Assembly: GCF_050624435.1 (NCBI RefSeq)
Contig: NC_134545.1
Location: 87,696,063 to 87,760,062 of the forward strand
Direction of reading: 5' to 3'
Length of the DNA: 64,000 bases
Origin: Tenrec ecaudatus
Taxonomy: Eukaryota; Chordata; Mammalia; Afrosoricida; Tenrecidae
Shown here: piece by piece, positions 1 through 16,123 of the stretch
How positions within the stretch are numbered: position 1 is the stretch's first letter
Layout: the number at the start of each line of letters is the position of its first letter
Program-made: the position numbers and the translations under genes
The notes under the pieces: model-generated
Database searches by the model: none
Seen by the model: the letters and a program-made list of their open reading frames with translations, nothing else
What the model was told of the DNA's origin: nothing

Positions 1-1072
1 TGTGCCCCACTCTCTCCTCCTTCCCCTCCATCGGCACCCGTGTGCTCCTATCAGATATGTCCCTCTCCCAGAGCCGCAGTTTCAATGCCATCTTTTGAAA
101 TAAACTTTTCTCAGGGGGAGGGGCAGGTGTCCACTTAGTAGTTGGGATTGGGTCCGGCCCCCCAGACCTCTCCACTGGTTCCCTATGTACATTGATTTTT
201 GCGTGAGCCCTGAAACTTGTTTGAGAATTAAAAAGCCCAAGGCAGTCCTGCAGGGGGTCAGGGTTACCCGCAGAGACAGTGCTGGAGAATGAGGCAGCCC
301 TTGAGTCTGCAAAGCCCTGGCAGATGCCCCTGGAGGGTTGGTATCTGGGGTTCCCTCTCTGCCTGCTGATGCCCCTGGTCCACCGACCCCGTTGTAGCGG
401 TGATTTAAAAACCCAAGCAGCAGCCAAAAAACACTCCTTGAGAGTAAGCCAGAGACCAAGAAGATGCTCCGGTGGCTCTAAGGCGTTTGGGAGTCTTGGG
501 AGTGCATGTGCAGCATCGGCCCCATCACCTGGTTGTCCTCCTGCGGACAAGGGTAGCACAGGATGCGGTAAGGAGTGAGTGGTCAGAAGCGTGGAGATGA
601 CGTCACCAACTAGCTTCTGAGAGGAAGGGTTCTGTGATGGGAAGTGGACTCAGGAAGCTCACTTGGCCTGGTACTTCGAGGGCATCTGACATTACCTGGT
701 TATAAACACGCAGCCCGAGTTCCTCTGAGGAGACCTGGAGCCCGTCCTGCCTCACCCTGCCCCGGCCGCCTTGAGGTACCAGTCAGTTTGTGAAGCTTTC
801 AGAAGAAAGCTTGAGATGCCGCTCCTTCCCTTGCTGGAGAGTCGTTATCTGAGCGGACCCTGCAGTTGATTGGAGGCAAGGAATGCATGTCCTCCCTGTG
901 AGGGTGGCCCCAGTTTGTGTACAGGTCGGTTTGTTGGAAAGGGTTCCCCCCCAGCCCTTTAAAAAAAAATGTTTTACAGCCATTGGCATATACAGATGGC
1001 TCAAAGATGCCCTTGCTGGGTGTTTTAAAATTTGCTTTCCAGAGAGCTGAAAAGAGCCCCGATCGCGTAGGA

Positions 1073-1366
1073 CAATGTTCACACCCTTCCTCTCTCCGAG
1101 GCCCCTTCAGACAGCTCCTCATTGTGGCGGTGACCCCAACCATGAAATGTATTCTCGTTGCTACTTCATTCCTGTCGTCTGGCTACTGTGATGACTCGTC
1201 ATGTAAATATTTGATCTGCAGGATGTCTTTTCATTGTTACAAATTGAACATCATTAAAGCACAGCGATTAATCACAAAACAATATGTAATATTGTGAAAT
1301 ATTTGTGTTTCCTGATGGTCTTAGGCGACCTCTGGGAAAGGGTCGTTTGCAGGTTGAGAACCGTTG
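1073..1366 (+). mobile_element. SPIN-like non-autonomous hAT transposon (long form)
   Basis: Matches the SPIN family pattern as I know it: diverged terminal CAGTGGTTCTCAACC-type end at 1073, then a CTCCTCATTGTGG block, an internal ATTGTTACAAATTGAACATC block, and a terminal AGGTTGAGAACCGTTG ending at 1366. No transposase coding; about 294 bp. Target-site duplication is not clear in this copy. Inserted in a CNNM2 intron. Confidence 0.8.
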
Positions 1367-2125
1367 CCCCAGTGGCTTGTGAGTGAGTGCACTGGGTTTG
1401 AAGCGTCGGCCCTGGGCACGCTTTCACCAGTTTGAGGCAGAGACCACTTCAGGGTGACTTTCCTCAGGCTGCGCACATTCCCTGTAAAGGTCTGTCTTTC
1501 ATTCTGAGGTGATGCGTTTTTGTATTTGGGGGGCCAACATGTCTGGTCTTTTATGAAACGATGACACTTGATGGTTGCTGTTGCTTTAAAAGATGATCTT
1601 TATGTTTGAAAAATTAAAAAAGAGTGTCCGCCCTATATCAGCCCCGCAGTTTGGGAAGTAGAGGTGTACCTTACTCTTTCTGGGCCTCCCAAAGTGTAGT
1701 CATTAGGGTTCTAACCCCTGCCCCTGGGGCACCCAGGCACAAGGAGAGGGCGCAGCTGCCTGGCCCTGGGCCACCCTCTGGATCGGCTGTAGACCAAATG
1801 GGTGGTTGTGGTCATAGAGCACCAGGCCTTGTGCCTAGTCTGTCTCAACTTGGACACTCTGCTGGGGGCCTGTGTATCGACCTTGCGGCCTCCTGGGCCC
1901 AGACTAGCTGGACTCAAGGAGGAAGCGCCCGGTTCTCTGCTGTCCGGGCTCAGCTGCATGTGGCTCAGCCCCATCTGAGCGGAGGGCTGTGGTTCTGTCC
2001 GCAGCAGCTGCCTTCATTAGCTAGTAGTTGTGCGGCAAAGGGGACTTGGGAGGAACCTCTTGAGAGGCGAAGCTGCGCAGGGCTTCCAGAGCTGGGGCCT
2101 TTGTTCAGGAGCTGATCCTTAGAGC

Positions 2126-2270
2126 AGTGATCCCCCCGCCGCCCCCCAACTTGGCTGCACAGTAGAACCACCTGGAGAGCTTTTAAAAGTCCTGATGCGC
2201 AGGCTGTTGGAAAAGGATCCCCTTTCCCTCCCCAGACTAATGCCATGCCTGGGAATCACCGATTGTGTGC
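2126..2270 (+). mobile_element. Old hAT (MER-type) fossil
   Basis: Starts CAGTGATCCCC and contains CTTGGCTGCACAGTAGAACC and ACCTGGAGAGCTTTTAAAA, typical of old mammalian hAT-Charlie derived MER elements. The right end has decayed, so the borders are approximate. Confidence 0.6.
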
Positions 2271-5200
2271 ATGTTGTTGTTGCTGAGAAGGTTGTGCAGT
2301 GCTTGGACAGTTTCTGCATGCACACTGAGTGCATTCTTCAGGTTAGGCAGTCCCTCAGACCCCCTCACGGACATGAGCCCCCTGCCCCCTGAGGCGCCGA
2401 GCTGCTGTGGTCTGTGTGATCCGTATAGATAGCCAGTCAAAAGAACACGCCGTGAAAGAACAAGAAGTTCAAAGCAGACCTTTTTTTATGAGGTAAACTG
2501 AACTGTGTGGCTCGGGTTTTAGAAGACTTCAGGGGTGGTTTTGGCTTGAGGTTAAAGCTGGGCTCCAGACAATAGTTTCCGGGGCTCACCCAGCCTTGGA
2601 CGCGGCTCCAGACAGGCACTACGCAGTCCACGAGAACTCCAGACTCTGTTCCTGCCTTCCCCGCAGGCATCTGGATTTTTTTTGTTTTTAAAATAAATAT
2701 CCAGATGACACCCATATACCACAGTGTGTGAGTTTCCCTGGGTAGAGGTTCCACGCATGGACCAGTGAAATGCAGCTACGTATAGCCCGGCACCGCCCCC
2801 TCTCTGAGGGTGCCCTTGCCAGGGTCTTGCCAGGTTGTGGCCACGGACACTTTCGCCCAAAGGAATTGCCAGACGGGACACCCATCTGCAGGGACACAGA
2901 ACACCATAGGCCTTGTCACGTGCAAAAGAAACTATGAGGTGAACCCGAGACACACGCACAAACGCAAGTCTCCCACCGTAAACATTCATGTGAAGAGATG
3001 GTCCTGCCAATCCCTCTGAGGTAGACGTTTTCAAGTGGTGTTTACCCGCATCCTAGCTCTCAGACCCAAATCCAACTCCCCAGTCTGCGTGAACGGTGGA
3101 GAAATAACTAAGGAGGAAGGGGCCCTTAGGCAATTCCAGGTTGTCTCTCTGCATCCTCTCCCTTCCCCAGCTCACTCCGGAGCTCGCTGCCTTGAAGGCC
3201 AGCCACTGTGCCTGCCTGCATTCGTGCCTGCCAGCCTTGGCCTTCTGCTGCTTCAGTTACCGCCTCCCACCCCCACCCCCTTCCTCTCCATGCCCGCTGT
3301 CTTCCCCCTGCTCTCTGGGCCTGTACACCTGGGTCCCTGACAGCCAGCCTTTGAGCCTGGACCGACCCCCACGCCCTCTCTCCTCCACTGCCCTCTTGTC
3401 AGGCTCGGTGCTGTGCGTGCTCCCTGCTCCCTGCACCCACGGCTCGCCCAGCCTTTGCCACAGCTGCCGCCCCTTTACTGGTGGCATCGCCTCTCCTAGT
3501 TTCCCCGTGGTTCCCCTGCCACCTCTTTGACCTCTGGCCCCCATTGGTCTCCTCTGACTCGCCACTGCTGCCTGTCGGTGGGCTCTTTGCTCTGTCCGTT
3601 CAAGTTCTCCCAGCCGCTCTCAGAACTCCCCGGCCACTTCTGACCTTCTCCTGACCTGCAGGCTTTCTCAGTGGCTCTGCTACGAACTGGAGCCCATCCC
3701 CTTGTTCCTTCCCCTGCTTCCAACTCGCCGCCTCCCCACCTTGTCCCCGTCAGTCCTGTGCTTCTCCCACTGTGCTGTGATTATTGGCTGTCCCCCTCGC
3801 TCCTTCATGCCCCCCCTCCCTAGTGTCTCACCCGGTTAAGCTGATTCTTCGCTCATGGCTTCTGCTGTGCGGCCCGTGACTGCCACCCTAGCGTAAGTCT
3901 GGATGTGATCCTGCACACCGCAGCCTGCCCTTCAAGGAGCTCCGCTCCTGCTCTGGGCGAGTCTCACCTGCTCACCACGCTGCCTGTCCAAATCAGTGGT
4001 CTCCTCTAATTTAAAAAAAGAAAAAAGCCTTTTTCTTATGAATTAGGTATGGGCTTGCATAGCAGTTCATCATTTTTTCCTTCAGTGACCTCATCTCAAA
4101 CCTCCCAGAGCTTTGCCCCGTGGCCACCCGCGGTGTCACTGCCCACTCCTTCTTGTCGCTTGCTTTTCTGTGAAACCGGGGGCTGGGGGTGGGGGGTGAG
4201 ATGCCCTCTGCCAAGCTCCCGCCACAGCTCCTCCCTCACCTTTCCCTTCTCCTGGGTCAGCTAAGCCTCCCCGCCCTTCTGTCTGGGTCGCCTTTCATGC
4301 AAAGAGCAGGTTTGTTCTCTGCACACCTTAGGTTCCTGTCGGCCTTTTCTCTCTGTGGAGCTTTGCTTACCCTGGCTTGTCATGTGCTGCTTGGACCTCC
4401 TGGGTTGAGGCAGGACAGCCTTCCGCCAGGGCGCCCACAGCCTCTGCTGTAGCGCCCTGTGGCCAAGGACTTTCAGCACCTCCTCATGGCAGGTTGCTTT
4501 TATTTTGTGGGTGGTGTTTTAAGTTCCTCTTCTTTTAAATAGTAAGAATTATTTACAGACTCATAAAACCAGCTTTTTCACTCTGAAGCAGATAGCCGGC
4601 AAGAGAGGGACACCAGGTGGCTTTGAGAAGTGATTTGAGGGAAGTCTTGCATAGCCGAGACTATTACTGCCTCGGGGGGACGGCCGAACTAAAGCAAGCG
4701 ACTCCTCGGGCCCCGTGTGGGGCGCTGCTTGTTGAGTCGGCGCTTGTTCTTGTGCCCAGTCTTCCGGACGCCCACGGCCCGGAGTGATGAGCCGAGAGGG
4801 ATGTGTCTACCTCACGCAGGCGTTGAGAGTATTACACGAATCAATGCGTGAGCACCATACCTACTCAACAGAAGGCCGCTGCCGTTTGGACAGGACCCAC
4901 ACCGGGTGTTGCACTGGAGAGGAAGCTGTAGGACATGCAGACAGGCATTTCGGACCCTCACCTGCGAAATCAAAGTGGAGGTGTTTGTGTAGCCTAGAGA
5001 GTGCACGCTGAGAGTAAGGTCCAGTCTGGTCCTCGCTGGAGGGAGGAGGGTGAGAGCTCTAGTCCAGCCAGAGAAAGGGGAGAAAGGGAAACCCTATGTA
5101 TGGGGGTGGGGGTGGCAGGCTTTGGTCCTGATGGGACGAGCTTTCTGAGACCCTGAGGAGACAGTCCCACCTCACTGAGGGGCCTCTGGAATCTGGGCAA

Positions 5201-5665
5201 CCAGGGGTTGGCCTAGGAGTAACTCCTCAGGTGTCCAGGACACTGGGTCCCTCAAGAGAGGAGGGGACACTGACCCCAACAGCCAGTTCACTTCCCTGTG
5301 CTCCTAGGCCCCCAAACCCACTGACCCTCCACCTGCTGGGACTCTTGTTCTTGCAGGTGATTGTCCCCTCGGGCGACTGTCACCAAGCATCTTCTCGGGC
5401 TTTGTCCCTGTGGTGGAGCTGGAGCACCAGATCCCTACCACTGGGCGGCCCCGGGTTCCAGGGACTGGGCCACGGGGAAATAGGAAGTGGCTGTGCAGAA
5501 ATATCGCCTCCCCCCTTTGCTTGCCTCTCCCGCTGTCGTTGGGAAGATGCACTGGCCTCTGCCCTCCGCTCCTCGGGATCACCGAGCAGAGATTCCAGAG
5601 CAAGACCCCCGGGAGAGAAGCAGCCTGGTGTTGGGTTTGCCAATGGCCTTGGGTCCTCACACTGA

Positions 5666-8583
<2,918 letters not shown>

Positions 8584-8649
8584 TTCCTTTGTCCCTGTCT
8601 CGTACCTTTGTTGTCAGCAGAACAGAATTGTTAGCAGCAGGTTCTCCAG
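8584..8649 (+). CDS. CNNM2: CNNM2 66-bp cassette exon
   Basis: A 66-bp exon between a pyrimidine-rich TTTTCAG acceptor and a GTAATT donor. It encodes the serine/threonine-rich segment VPLSLSRTFVVSRTELLAAG followed by SP, with split codons at both ends. Its phases match, so joining the exon before to the exon after still gives a glycine codon and keeps frame. Human CNNM2 has an 853-residue isoform lacking 22 residues relative to the 875-residue form, which fits omission of exactly this exon. The GTAATT donor is weaker than the neighbouring donors, consistent with regulated skipping (inference). Confidence 0.93.
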
Positions 8650-8710
8650 GTAATTCTGCATGTTTACTTTTCCTAGTCCTCACTCCACCCCCCCCACCCC
8701 CTCCCCCTTG

Positions 8711-8850
8711 ACTCCAGGAACGGGAGAAAGATGGGCAGCTTTCTCCTCTTGCCAAGAGTGATAGTCTCAGAGGGCCACCGGGGCCCTTCAATCCTGGCTT
8801 ACAGGGGGCTCCGAGTCAGAATAGACTCAGTGGTGGTGGGCTTGTCGTTC
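8711..8850 (+). mobile_element. AfroSINE fragment
   Basis: Contains the 3' body of the afrotherian tRNA-derived SINE: a CGGGAGAAAGATG block, then CCGAGTCAGAATAGACTCAG followed by a TGG-rich end. The tRNA-like 5' half is missing. Confidence 0.7.
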
Positions 8851-9796
8851 CGTTGACTCCATAAAAACCGGTGGGCCAGGTCTGCAACCTATTGAGACGA
8901 GGTCCCCTCTCTTTGCTTTGGGGCCCTGCACCCCAGAGTACTAGAACCTAGGGGCCATGAGATCCCCGGAAAGTAGACAGTTGGAGGAGGGAGGAGCAGA
9001 GGGACTTTTGGGAGCGTGAACACAGATGGAAGGTGAAAATGGGGGAGGGAGTGGATCTGAGGTGGATGGGGTAGGGCAACAAGAGGTCCCTGATTTGAGG
9101 GGGCATGGGGCTGTGCAAAGGCCCCTTCCACCACACTGGTTCAGTCCAGACCCAGGAACACAGGGACGTTTCCTGGTACTGGAAGAACGTGCCCACGCTG
9201 CTGCTGACTGATGGTCCTGGTCCTAACGTCTATGTGAACAGGCCACGTGGCACAAGCATTTCTGCCCCCCATCGGCCAGGTGGCCTGTGGCCCCCTTCTC
9301 CTTGTCTCCCTCTCCTTGTTTTGAACTTAGTGCTGGGCACATTCCTAACCAGCTGCTGATTATCTCCCTGGGGGGCCTGGGGGTGGGGGCATGCCCAGCG
9401 GAAGTGTCCAGCTGCTGGAAAGAAAGAAAAAGGCTTAATCTTTCTTTAATTAAAAGTGCTGGGCTTTCCTCGCTGGTAGCCTGGTGTTCCTATATTTATT
9501 TGTGTTCCATAAGAGCATTTATTTTTAAATCGGATGAAATTTGCATTTCATAATCGAGGATCCAGAACCCTCTAACATGCTGATAGGTGGCAGAGGAAGC
9601 TGATATTCTCTCAGGTCTTTGCTTTTGGAGAAGTTTGGCCAGTTTAGGGGGTAAGATTTATTCAGAAAGCTACTCGAATCAAACCAACTGGTAGGCTATA
9701 GACGAGGGAACTTGGAAAAGCTCATGGAAATGTAGAATGACAGAAAATGTGATTTCATGTATGTAGCATATGAAATATAGATAATCGTACATATTT

Positions 9797-9985
9797 GATC
9801 CCTGGTGATAACTATGGTTAAGTGTTTGACTGCTAGCCAAAACGTCGGTGGGTCAAACGCACCCAGGAGCTTTGTGGGGAGCAAGGCCTGGCCATCACTT
9901 CCATAAAGATCCAGCCTCCAAAGCTCCAGGGGGCGGTTCTGCTCTGTGCTGTAGGGCCACTGTGAGCCAGAATCAACAGCACACA
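9797..9985 (+). mobile_element. AfroSINE
   Basis: Nearly full SINE, from a TCCCTGGTGATAACTATGG head (the GAGCCCTGGTGGCACAGTGG type) through AAGATCCAGCCTCC to a GTGAGCCAGAATCAAC tail. Intronic in CNNM2. Confidence 0.82.
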
Positions 9986-10437
9986 GGTAGCGTGACAGTG
10001 CATCGCCATGTACGTACAGATACAAGTGCAGGTTTATATGTAGGTAAGCAGCACATAGACGCACAGGTGTGTGTTTCTGTGCTGTCATCTGCTCCCCATG
10101 GACAGCCTAATGAAACCAGAAATAGAGGGGCTTTCGGGTGAAATTCATGGAAATGCTGTTTGTAATTTACCTTCTTTGTAGAATTAGAGATGTCTTGGGT
10201 CTGCCCAGTCCATCTGACTGGGGCATAAAAGAGAACTGTTCATCTGGCAGCCAGGGCTCTGGGATGCTGGGCACTGCAGTCATAGAATGCCTACTAAGTG
10301 GGGGGTGGGACCAAGCCAGTGATGTCCAGCCTATGCTGAGAGATGCCTTGTGGTCCCAAGGGAGGAGGCTGGGGGGGGGGGGGGCGGCATGTCTCTACTG
10401 TATCTTTCGAGCTCGCTAGCAAACGGGAAGGATTCTT

Positions 10438-10620
10438 AGGCCGCTGAATCAATTCCAACTCTTAGTGACCCTACCGGCCAGTATAAAGCTGCCCCACTAA
10501 GCTTTCGAGGCTGTAACTCTGCAAAAGTAGAAAGGCTTGTCTTTCTCCTGTAGAGTAGCTGGTGGTTTTGAACTGCAGACTTTGTGATTGGCAGCCCAAT
10601 GCATAACCACTACTCAAGGC
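10438..10620 (-). mobile_element. AfroSINE
   Basis: Reverse-orientation copy: a diverged 3' end reading TGAATCAATTCCAACTC comes first, then the TTTCTCCTGTAGAGTAGCTG body, ending in the tRNA-like complement GCATAACCACTACTC. Confidence 0.82.
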
Positions 10621-10982
10621 AGGATTGATGAAATATAACCCAAGACAAAAAGCAGAAAGAAAAAAAATCTGAAGGCAGAAAAGCTAATAATTATTATCAA
10701 AAGTTTGGGCCTCTGGGCGAGGGGGTGGGGCCACTCTGGATCACATAAATCTCCCCCCATTTGAAAGGGTTGCATTGTAGGGTCTGCCCCACCCAACCTT
10801 GCTGGCCGCTTGGGGGCCTGTGCTGAAAGGGTTAGGGGCTACAGCCTAGAGGCACCCACTACTGTCCCTTATTTAAAAGCACTGATCAGTTTGTCATGCG
10901 GGTTGTTTGCAAGGGGAGAGGCTTAGCGGGGAGACTGTAATGACGTTAACAAGCCTCGTTTATGAAGTGCTTTGGGGGTGTC

Positions 10983-11168
10983 GGGCTCTGGTGGTGGTGG
11001 ACTTTTGCATTGGGTTGCAATGTCAGCAGTTAGAAACCACCAGCTGTAGCTTGGGAGAAAGAGGAGACTCCACTCCCACGAAGAGCTGCAGTCTCGGGAC
11101 CCGTGGAGGCATTCTACCCTGGCCTGTCCAGTCCAATCAGAACCCACTCGATGGCAGGCAGTTTGGAG
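10983..11168 (+). mobile_element. AfroSINE
   Basis: GGCTCTGGTGGTGGTGGAC head, AGTTAGAAACCACCAGC middle and AACCCACTCGATGGCAGG tail match the SINE in order. A MIR-like fragment follows at about 11195. Confidence 0.8.
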
Positions 11169-11194
11169 TTGCTGAGCTTTGTGGGGTGCCGGAT

Positions 11195-11310
11195 GTTGTG
11201 CTGCCCACGTTAATATGTGATCTCGCTTTCAATTGTCATCATTATGAGGTGTAGACGTGATGATTGCCCTCATTTTACAGATAAGGAACCTGAAATTTAC
11301 TCTAGTTGGG
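11195..11310 (-). mobile_element. MIR-like SINE fragment
   Basis: Ends in the characteristic CATTTTACAGATAAGGAACC block preceded by ATCATTATGAGGTGTAGAC. Old mammalian-wide SINE remnant; borders and orientation approximate. Confidence 0.5.
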
Positions 11311-12091
11311 CAATCTGTTTAAAATTCTATTCTGCTAAATATAAAAAACATCGGGTAAACTTTTAATTTGCCTTACTGTTACTCTGAATTTAATTTTGAG
11401 TGACAGTGGGAACTTGATTCTGGACACGGGAATGGCCGGGGGCAGGGGTTTTAGGAGGACGTGAACAGTGCAGTTCCCCTGGGTCTTGGCCATTTGTCTC
11501 TGGATGTCATTACATTTTAAGAGGGCATTCCCCACGTGGCATCGAAGACGATGGTCAGAATTGGGGGAAGGGTTGGTAGCACATCTCAGGAAGGACAGCT
11601 TGAAGTATTTCGTCCGGAGGAGAAACCTGATAACCAACTTCAGAAAGTCCAGAGCAATTGCAAACAGCAGAGGAACGGAGTTTCTCAAAAGACCTCCGTT
11701 GAGTGGCGCTCAGAGCGTCATCAGAAGTTGGGCTGGTTTTGAGTGGACCTCGTAGCAGACTTTCCAACAGTTCAAGGGTAGGAGGAGCCAAGGGCCAGTT
11801 CCTCTGTGGAAGGTATCTGTCAGTGACACGTTACAAAGAGAAGATGGAGACTAGGTCCCCTCCGATTTTGTGGCATTCGGCAGTTCTGGATCAGTTAATA
11901 TTGGTGCCGTTGATTTGGTTGGAAAACTGAAAACTGGAAGAACCCTTGGCAAGAGGATGGGCTTTAGTTTTCCTGAAACTCAGATGAGGCCTTGAGCTTC
12001 TTTTCCAGGGGAATGATATTCCACGCACCTGAATTTCCTTTTACTTAGTTTCAATGAAAGAATAGTCCAATCTCACAAAAGATCTCAGGTT

Positions 12092-12247
12092 CCCTTGCTT
12101 GGCTGATCATTGGGATCACCGGGGATCTGGTGACTCGTCAGACTCCCAGACCACCATTTGCAACCTAATCAGAATCTCTAGGGAGAGGGATCTGTAATGT
12201 CATCAGACCCCTGGTGATTCCAATGATCAGACTGCTGGGAACCTAGG
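12092..12247. mobile_element. Old palindromic hAT (MER5-like) fossil
   Basis: The two ends are inverted relatives: CTTGGCTGATCATTGGGATC at the left and GATTCCAATGATCAGACTG at the right, with AATCAGAATCTCTAGGG in between. This layout is typical of small Charlie-derived elements. Confidence 0.55.
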
Positions 12248-12288
12248 CCCTCAGGTAAGGGGATGAAACGTTTTTAGAGTTGGTGTAA

Positions 12289-12437
12289 GGAGCCCTGGTG
12301 GCTTCGTGGGCTACTAACTGCAAACCCACCCGTGACTCCCCCAGAGAATGACGAGGCTAGCTGCTCCTGTGAGGTTTACAATCTGGGAAATAGTCACAGA
12401 GCACTGAGTCAGGATCGACTCAATAGCAGTGGGTTTT
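12289..12437 (+). mobile_element. AfroSINE
   Basis: Starts with the intact head GGAGCCCTGGTGGCTTCGTG and ends GTCAGGATCGACTCAATAGC plus AGTGGGTTTT, the diagnostic 3' end of this SINE family. Confidence 0.88.
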
Positions 12438-13090
12438 GAGTTTGGGGGTCATCTGGTGTTCTGGAGGGAAAAGACGGGACTTCCTACTCCTGTGAGGAGT
12501 CAGAGGCTCGAGACCCCCAGAGACCGTTCTGTCCTGCCCTATGGGGCCACTGGGCGCTCTTGATCCTGGGGCACCCTGAGACTGCCTGCCAGGGGGTTTG
12601 CTGGCACTTGAGTTTGTGCTTTGTTTTTCGGGGGGCGGCAGTGGCAAGACAGATGGTTTGGCTGGGGAGGATGGTTAACCCTTAGAAACAGGTACTGGTT
12701 TGTGAACATTCTCAGGAGTTCTTTGCTTTTGTTTCTGCCAAAATAAGGAAGTGCAGCTTTCTGGGGGCCCAGCTCATCCATCCGTGGCCGGGCATTTCCT
12801 AGCACTTCCTAATGGTCCAAGAAAGACTTGGCCCGGTAGCCACAGGTGCCAGTCTTAGGGACCTGGCGAGTCTGTGTCGGTGCGGGACCCACAGGACCAA
12901 ACAGCTGAAGGAAGTGCCGTCTGTCACCAGGCCAGGAGACCCTGTGTTGTCAGCGGTGTGGCTGAGGCACCTGCGCTGAGGAATGGCCTCAGTCCCTGCT
13001 CCCCACTTGGAAACGTAGAGCTGACTTTGGAGGCTGTCTCTACCTCATTTAAAAGGTTGTGGGGCCTTCCCCCACCTCTCCCTTTTCCAG

Positions 13091-13275
13091 GTGAAAATAA
13101 GTCACCTCCTCGCCCATGTGGCCTGAATCACTCAGACTCTCTCAGTCGAAGTGACCGGATGGATGCAATCACACCAGCGCTGGGGAGCAGCAACAGCCAG
13201 CTCAGTTCTTCATTCCTTCACGTCTACATCCCTGACTATTCTGTGCGGGCCCTTTCTGACCTTCAGTTTGTTAAG
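13091..13275 (+). CDS. CNNM2: CNNM2 coding exon, cytosolic tail
   Basis: A 185-bp exon after CCTTTTCCAG and before GTAAGAG. It encodes 61 residues from [20 protein letters not shown] to ALSDLQFVK, plus two bases completing a split glycine. This is the serine-rich cytosolic tail after the CNBH domain, corresponding to human residues of about 746-806. Compared with the human sequence I remember, several changes cluster in the linker around [16 protein letters not shown], while the [17 protein letters not shown] end is unchanged. No known catalytic motif is present. Confidence 0.95.
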
Positions 13276-14252
<977 letters not shown>

Positions 14253-14940
14253 CGCCCGGCCGCCAGGACCACCGTTAGCGTGCGCTTGTCTGCCGTGCTG
14301 CCTCCTGCAACCTTCCGAGACCAAAGACTTTGCTCCCTTCCCAGAGCAGCGGGGAGCACGGTGAGGGCCAGACTGGACCCAGGTCGGGCCGGGCAACCGA
14401 CGGCTGGGGCATGGCGGTCACGAATCTGGAGACGGACTTCCTGCACCCGGATGGAATCATGTTTATTTTTCAGCCGTACCTTCGGGCACCATTCACTGTC
14501 CCCCTCCCTCAATTTGCATGAAGTTGAAAAGTGTTGCGATTTATTTTTTCAAGAGATCATGGTTTTTTTTTTTGGTGGTTTTCTTTTAAGTGTCTTTTGC
14601 GGAGTTGGCAGTCGTTCTGTCTGGACTCTGCAGTGACCCCAGTAGGATGGCCTTGCCCCTCAAGGGGCCGTCGTGGCCTTCCCAGGGTACCCTTCCTTCC
14701 CGGTGGGTGTCGCTGTCGACCTTGAAATATGAATGAAGGAGCACCCTTGCCGCAGACCTGCTGTCTCCTGGAGGAGCCCCCGAGGGGCTCAGCGTGGTCC
14801 TCAGAATGTAACGTTGGCTGTGCCCCCGCCCTCAGGACGGCGTGACACGTGCTCGGGAATGTGATTTCTCTGCTCCCGCTCTAAGGAGTTTTTGTCACCA
14901 AAATGAATTTCAATGAATTTTAAACCCCCAATTTGTCATT
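14253..14940 (+). other. CNNM2: CNNM2 3' UTR, proximal part (end not determined)
   Basis: Transcribed sequence after the CNNM2 stop. No AATAAA or ATTAAA was found between 14253 and 16500, so the 3' end is uncertain. Canonical hexamers on the + strand occur later, at 20682-20687 and 22144-22149; either could serve a long 3' UTR form. The stretch is G+C and CpG rich from about 14280 on. Confidence 0.55.
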
Positions 14941-16123
14941 GGCAAGAGGCGAGTTGACTATGCGGACATCCCTCCGCCCGGAGCTCCAGCTCAGCCACCC
15001 TCTCCCCCGACCTGAGCCCGGGGCCTGGCCCTCGCCTGCCCGACATGCTGCTACACAGATGCCAAAAGGAGGCCCCCGGCCGGCTTTGCAGTCAGCGTGT
15101 CCCGTGGAGTCGCAGACCCCCCACGCTGGCCCTCGTCCTGACCAGCCCAGGAGCGGGACGCGCCCCTGGGCTCTGTGCTCCCGGTCAGCCGGCCAGTCCC
15201 AGACCCTGGTTTTTAATTCGAGGGGGGGGAAGGGCGGCCCCTGCCCCTCTCCCAGGGAGCCAGGTGACCTCCTTCCCCGTGCCCGTGGGGCCAGCGGTGC
15301 TGCGTCCCCTGCCGAGGGCCTCCCTCGGCTGCGGCCAGGGCCACCTGTGGCCCCAAACAGGGATTCAGAAACCAAATGTGTGTTGTGGCCATTTTGTGTA
15401 TGTGTGTCTGTGTGTGTCTGATTTTAATACCAAATCCGTCGCGTGACTGCAGCCTGATTAGCCCATTCTGAAGTGTTGGCCCTGCAAGCGGTGAGACGAC
15501 CTCCCCGCCCCCCCGCCCCCCCATCACTGCACCCACTGCGCCGGCGCGCAGATCGCGGTCTCTTGTCGGAAGGGATCATGCCCCCTCGTGAAGGGAGTGT
15601 CGCGTCACTTGACAGTGGGGCATAGGAGTGCCCCCCCCCCAGAAACTGAGTGGCCTTGCCCTGACCTGTCACCTTGGGACGGAGTCCCCCACCTTGTCCT
15701 CCGAAGTTCGGGGAGTCCTGAACCATGCGTACCCCTTTAGTGACAAGCCCACCCAAGTGCACAGGGCCCAGTAGCTTACGTCGCCCCGCGGAGCACGGCA
15801 CAGGGAGGCAGCCGGCCGTGGGCGCTGGCCCGGGCGGGTCCGGTCACGTGTGAACAGCTCCTTGCCTGGCCACACTGCTCCGAGGCGTCGAGGGATCCGG
15901 AACTTGAGGGGTCCCACAGTTAACTGCGGGTTCAGCTGGCCTCAGGAGAGTTCAAAGCCCCCACCTCCCCCGGGAGCGGGCCTGGTGGGTTGCCGGGCCT
16001 CCTCCAGTGGGTCGGCCCCGGCAGACGGCCTGGAGAGGGCTTGACACCTCCCAGGGCTGCTGGCCGGAGGACAGTGGCCGCGAGCCCTGAACCCCGGTGG
16101 AGCCATCGCTGCCAGACTCAACC

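Larger units (their letters stand above)
8650..13090 (+). other. CNNM2: CNNM2 intron after the cassette exon
   Basis: A 4.4-kb intron holding five AfroSINE copies or fragments in both orientations, a MIR-like fragment at about 11195-11310, an old palindromic hAT/MER5-like fossil at about 12092-12247, and a G-homopolymer of about 13 bp near 10371. No further coding exon was seen. Confidence 0.85.

Noticed and set aside
1624-2115. Open frame of 163 codons
   Set aside because: GC-rich chance frame in a CNNM2 intron, with no domain and no splice consistency.
3140-3800. Pyrimidine-rich stretch considered as a retrogene or L2
   Set aside because: An L2 origin is possible, but no diagnostic block is clear enough to call it.
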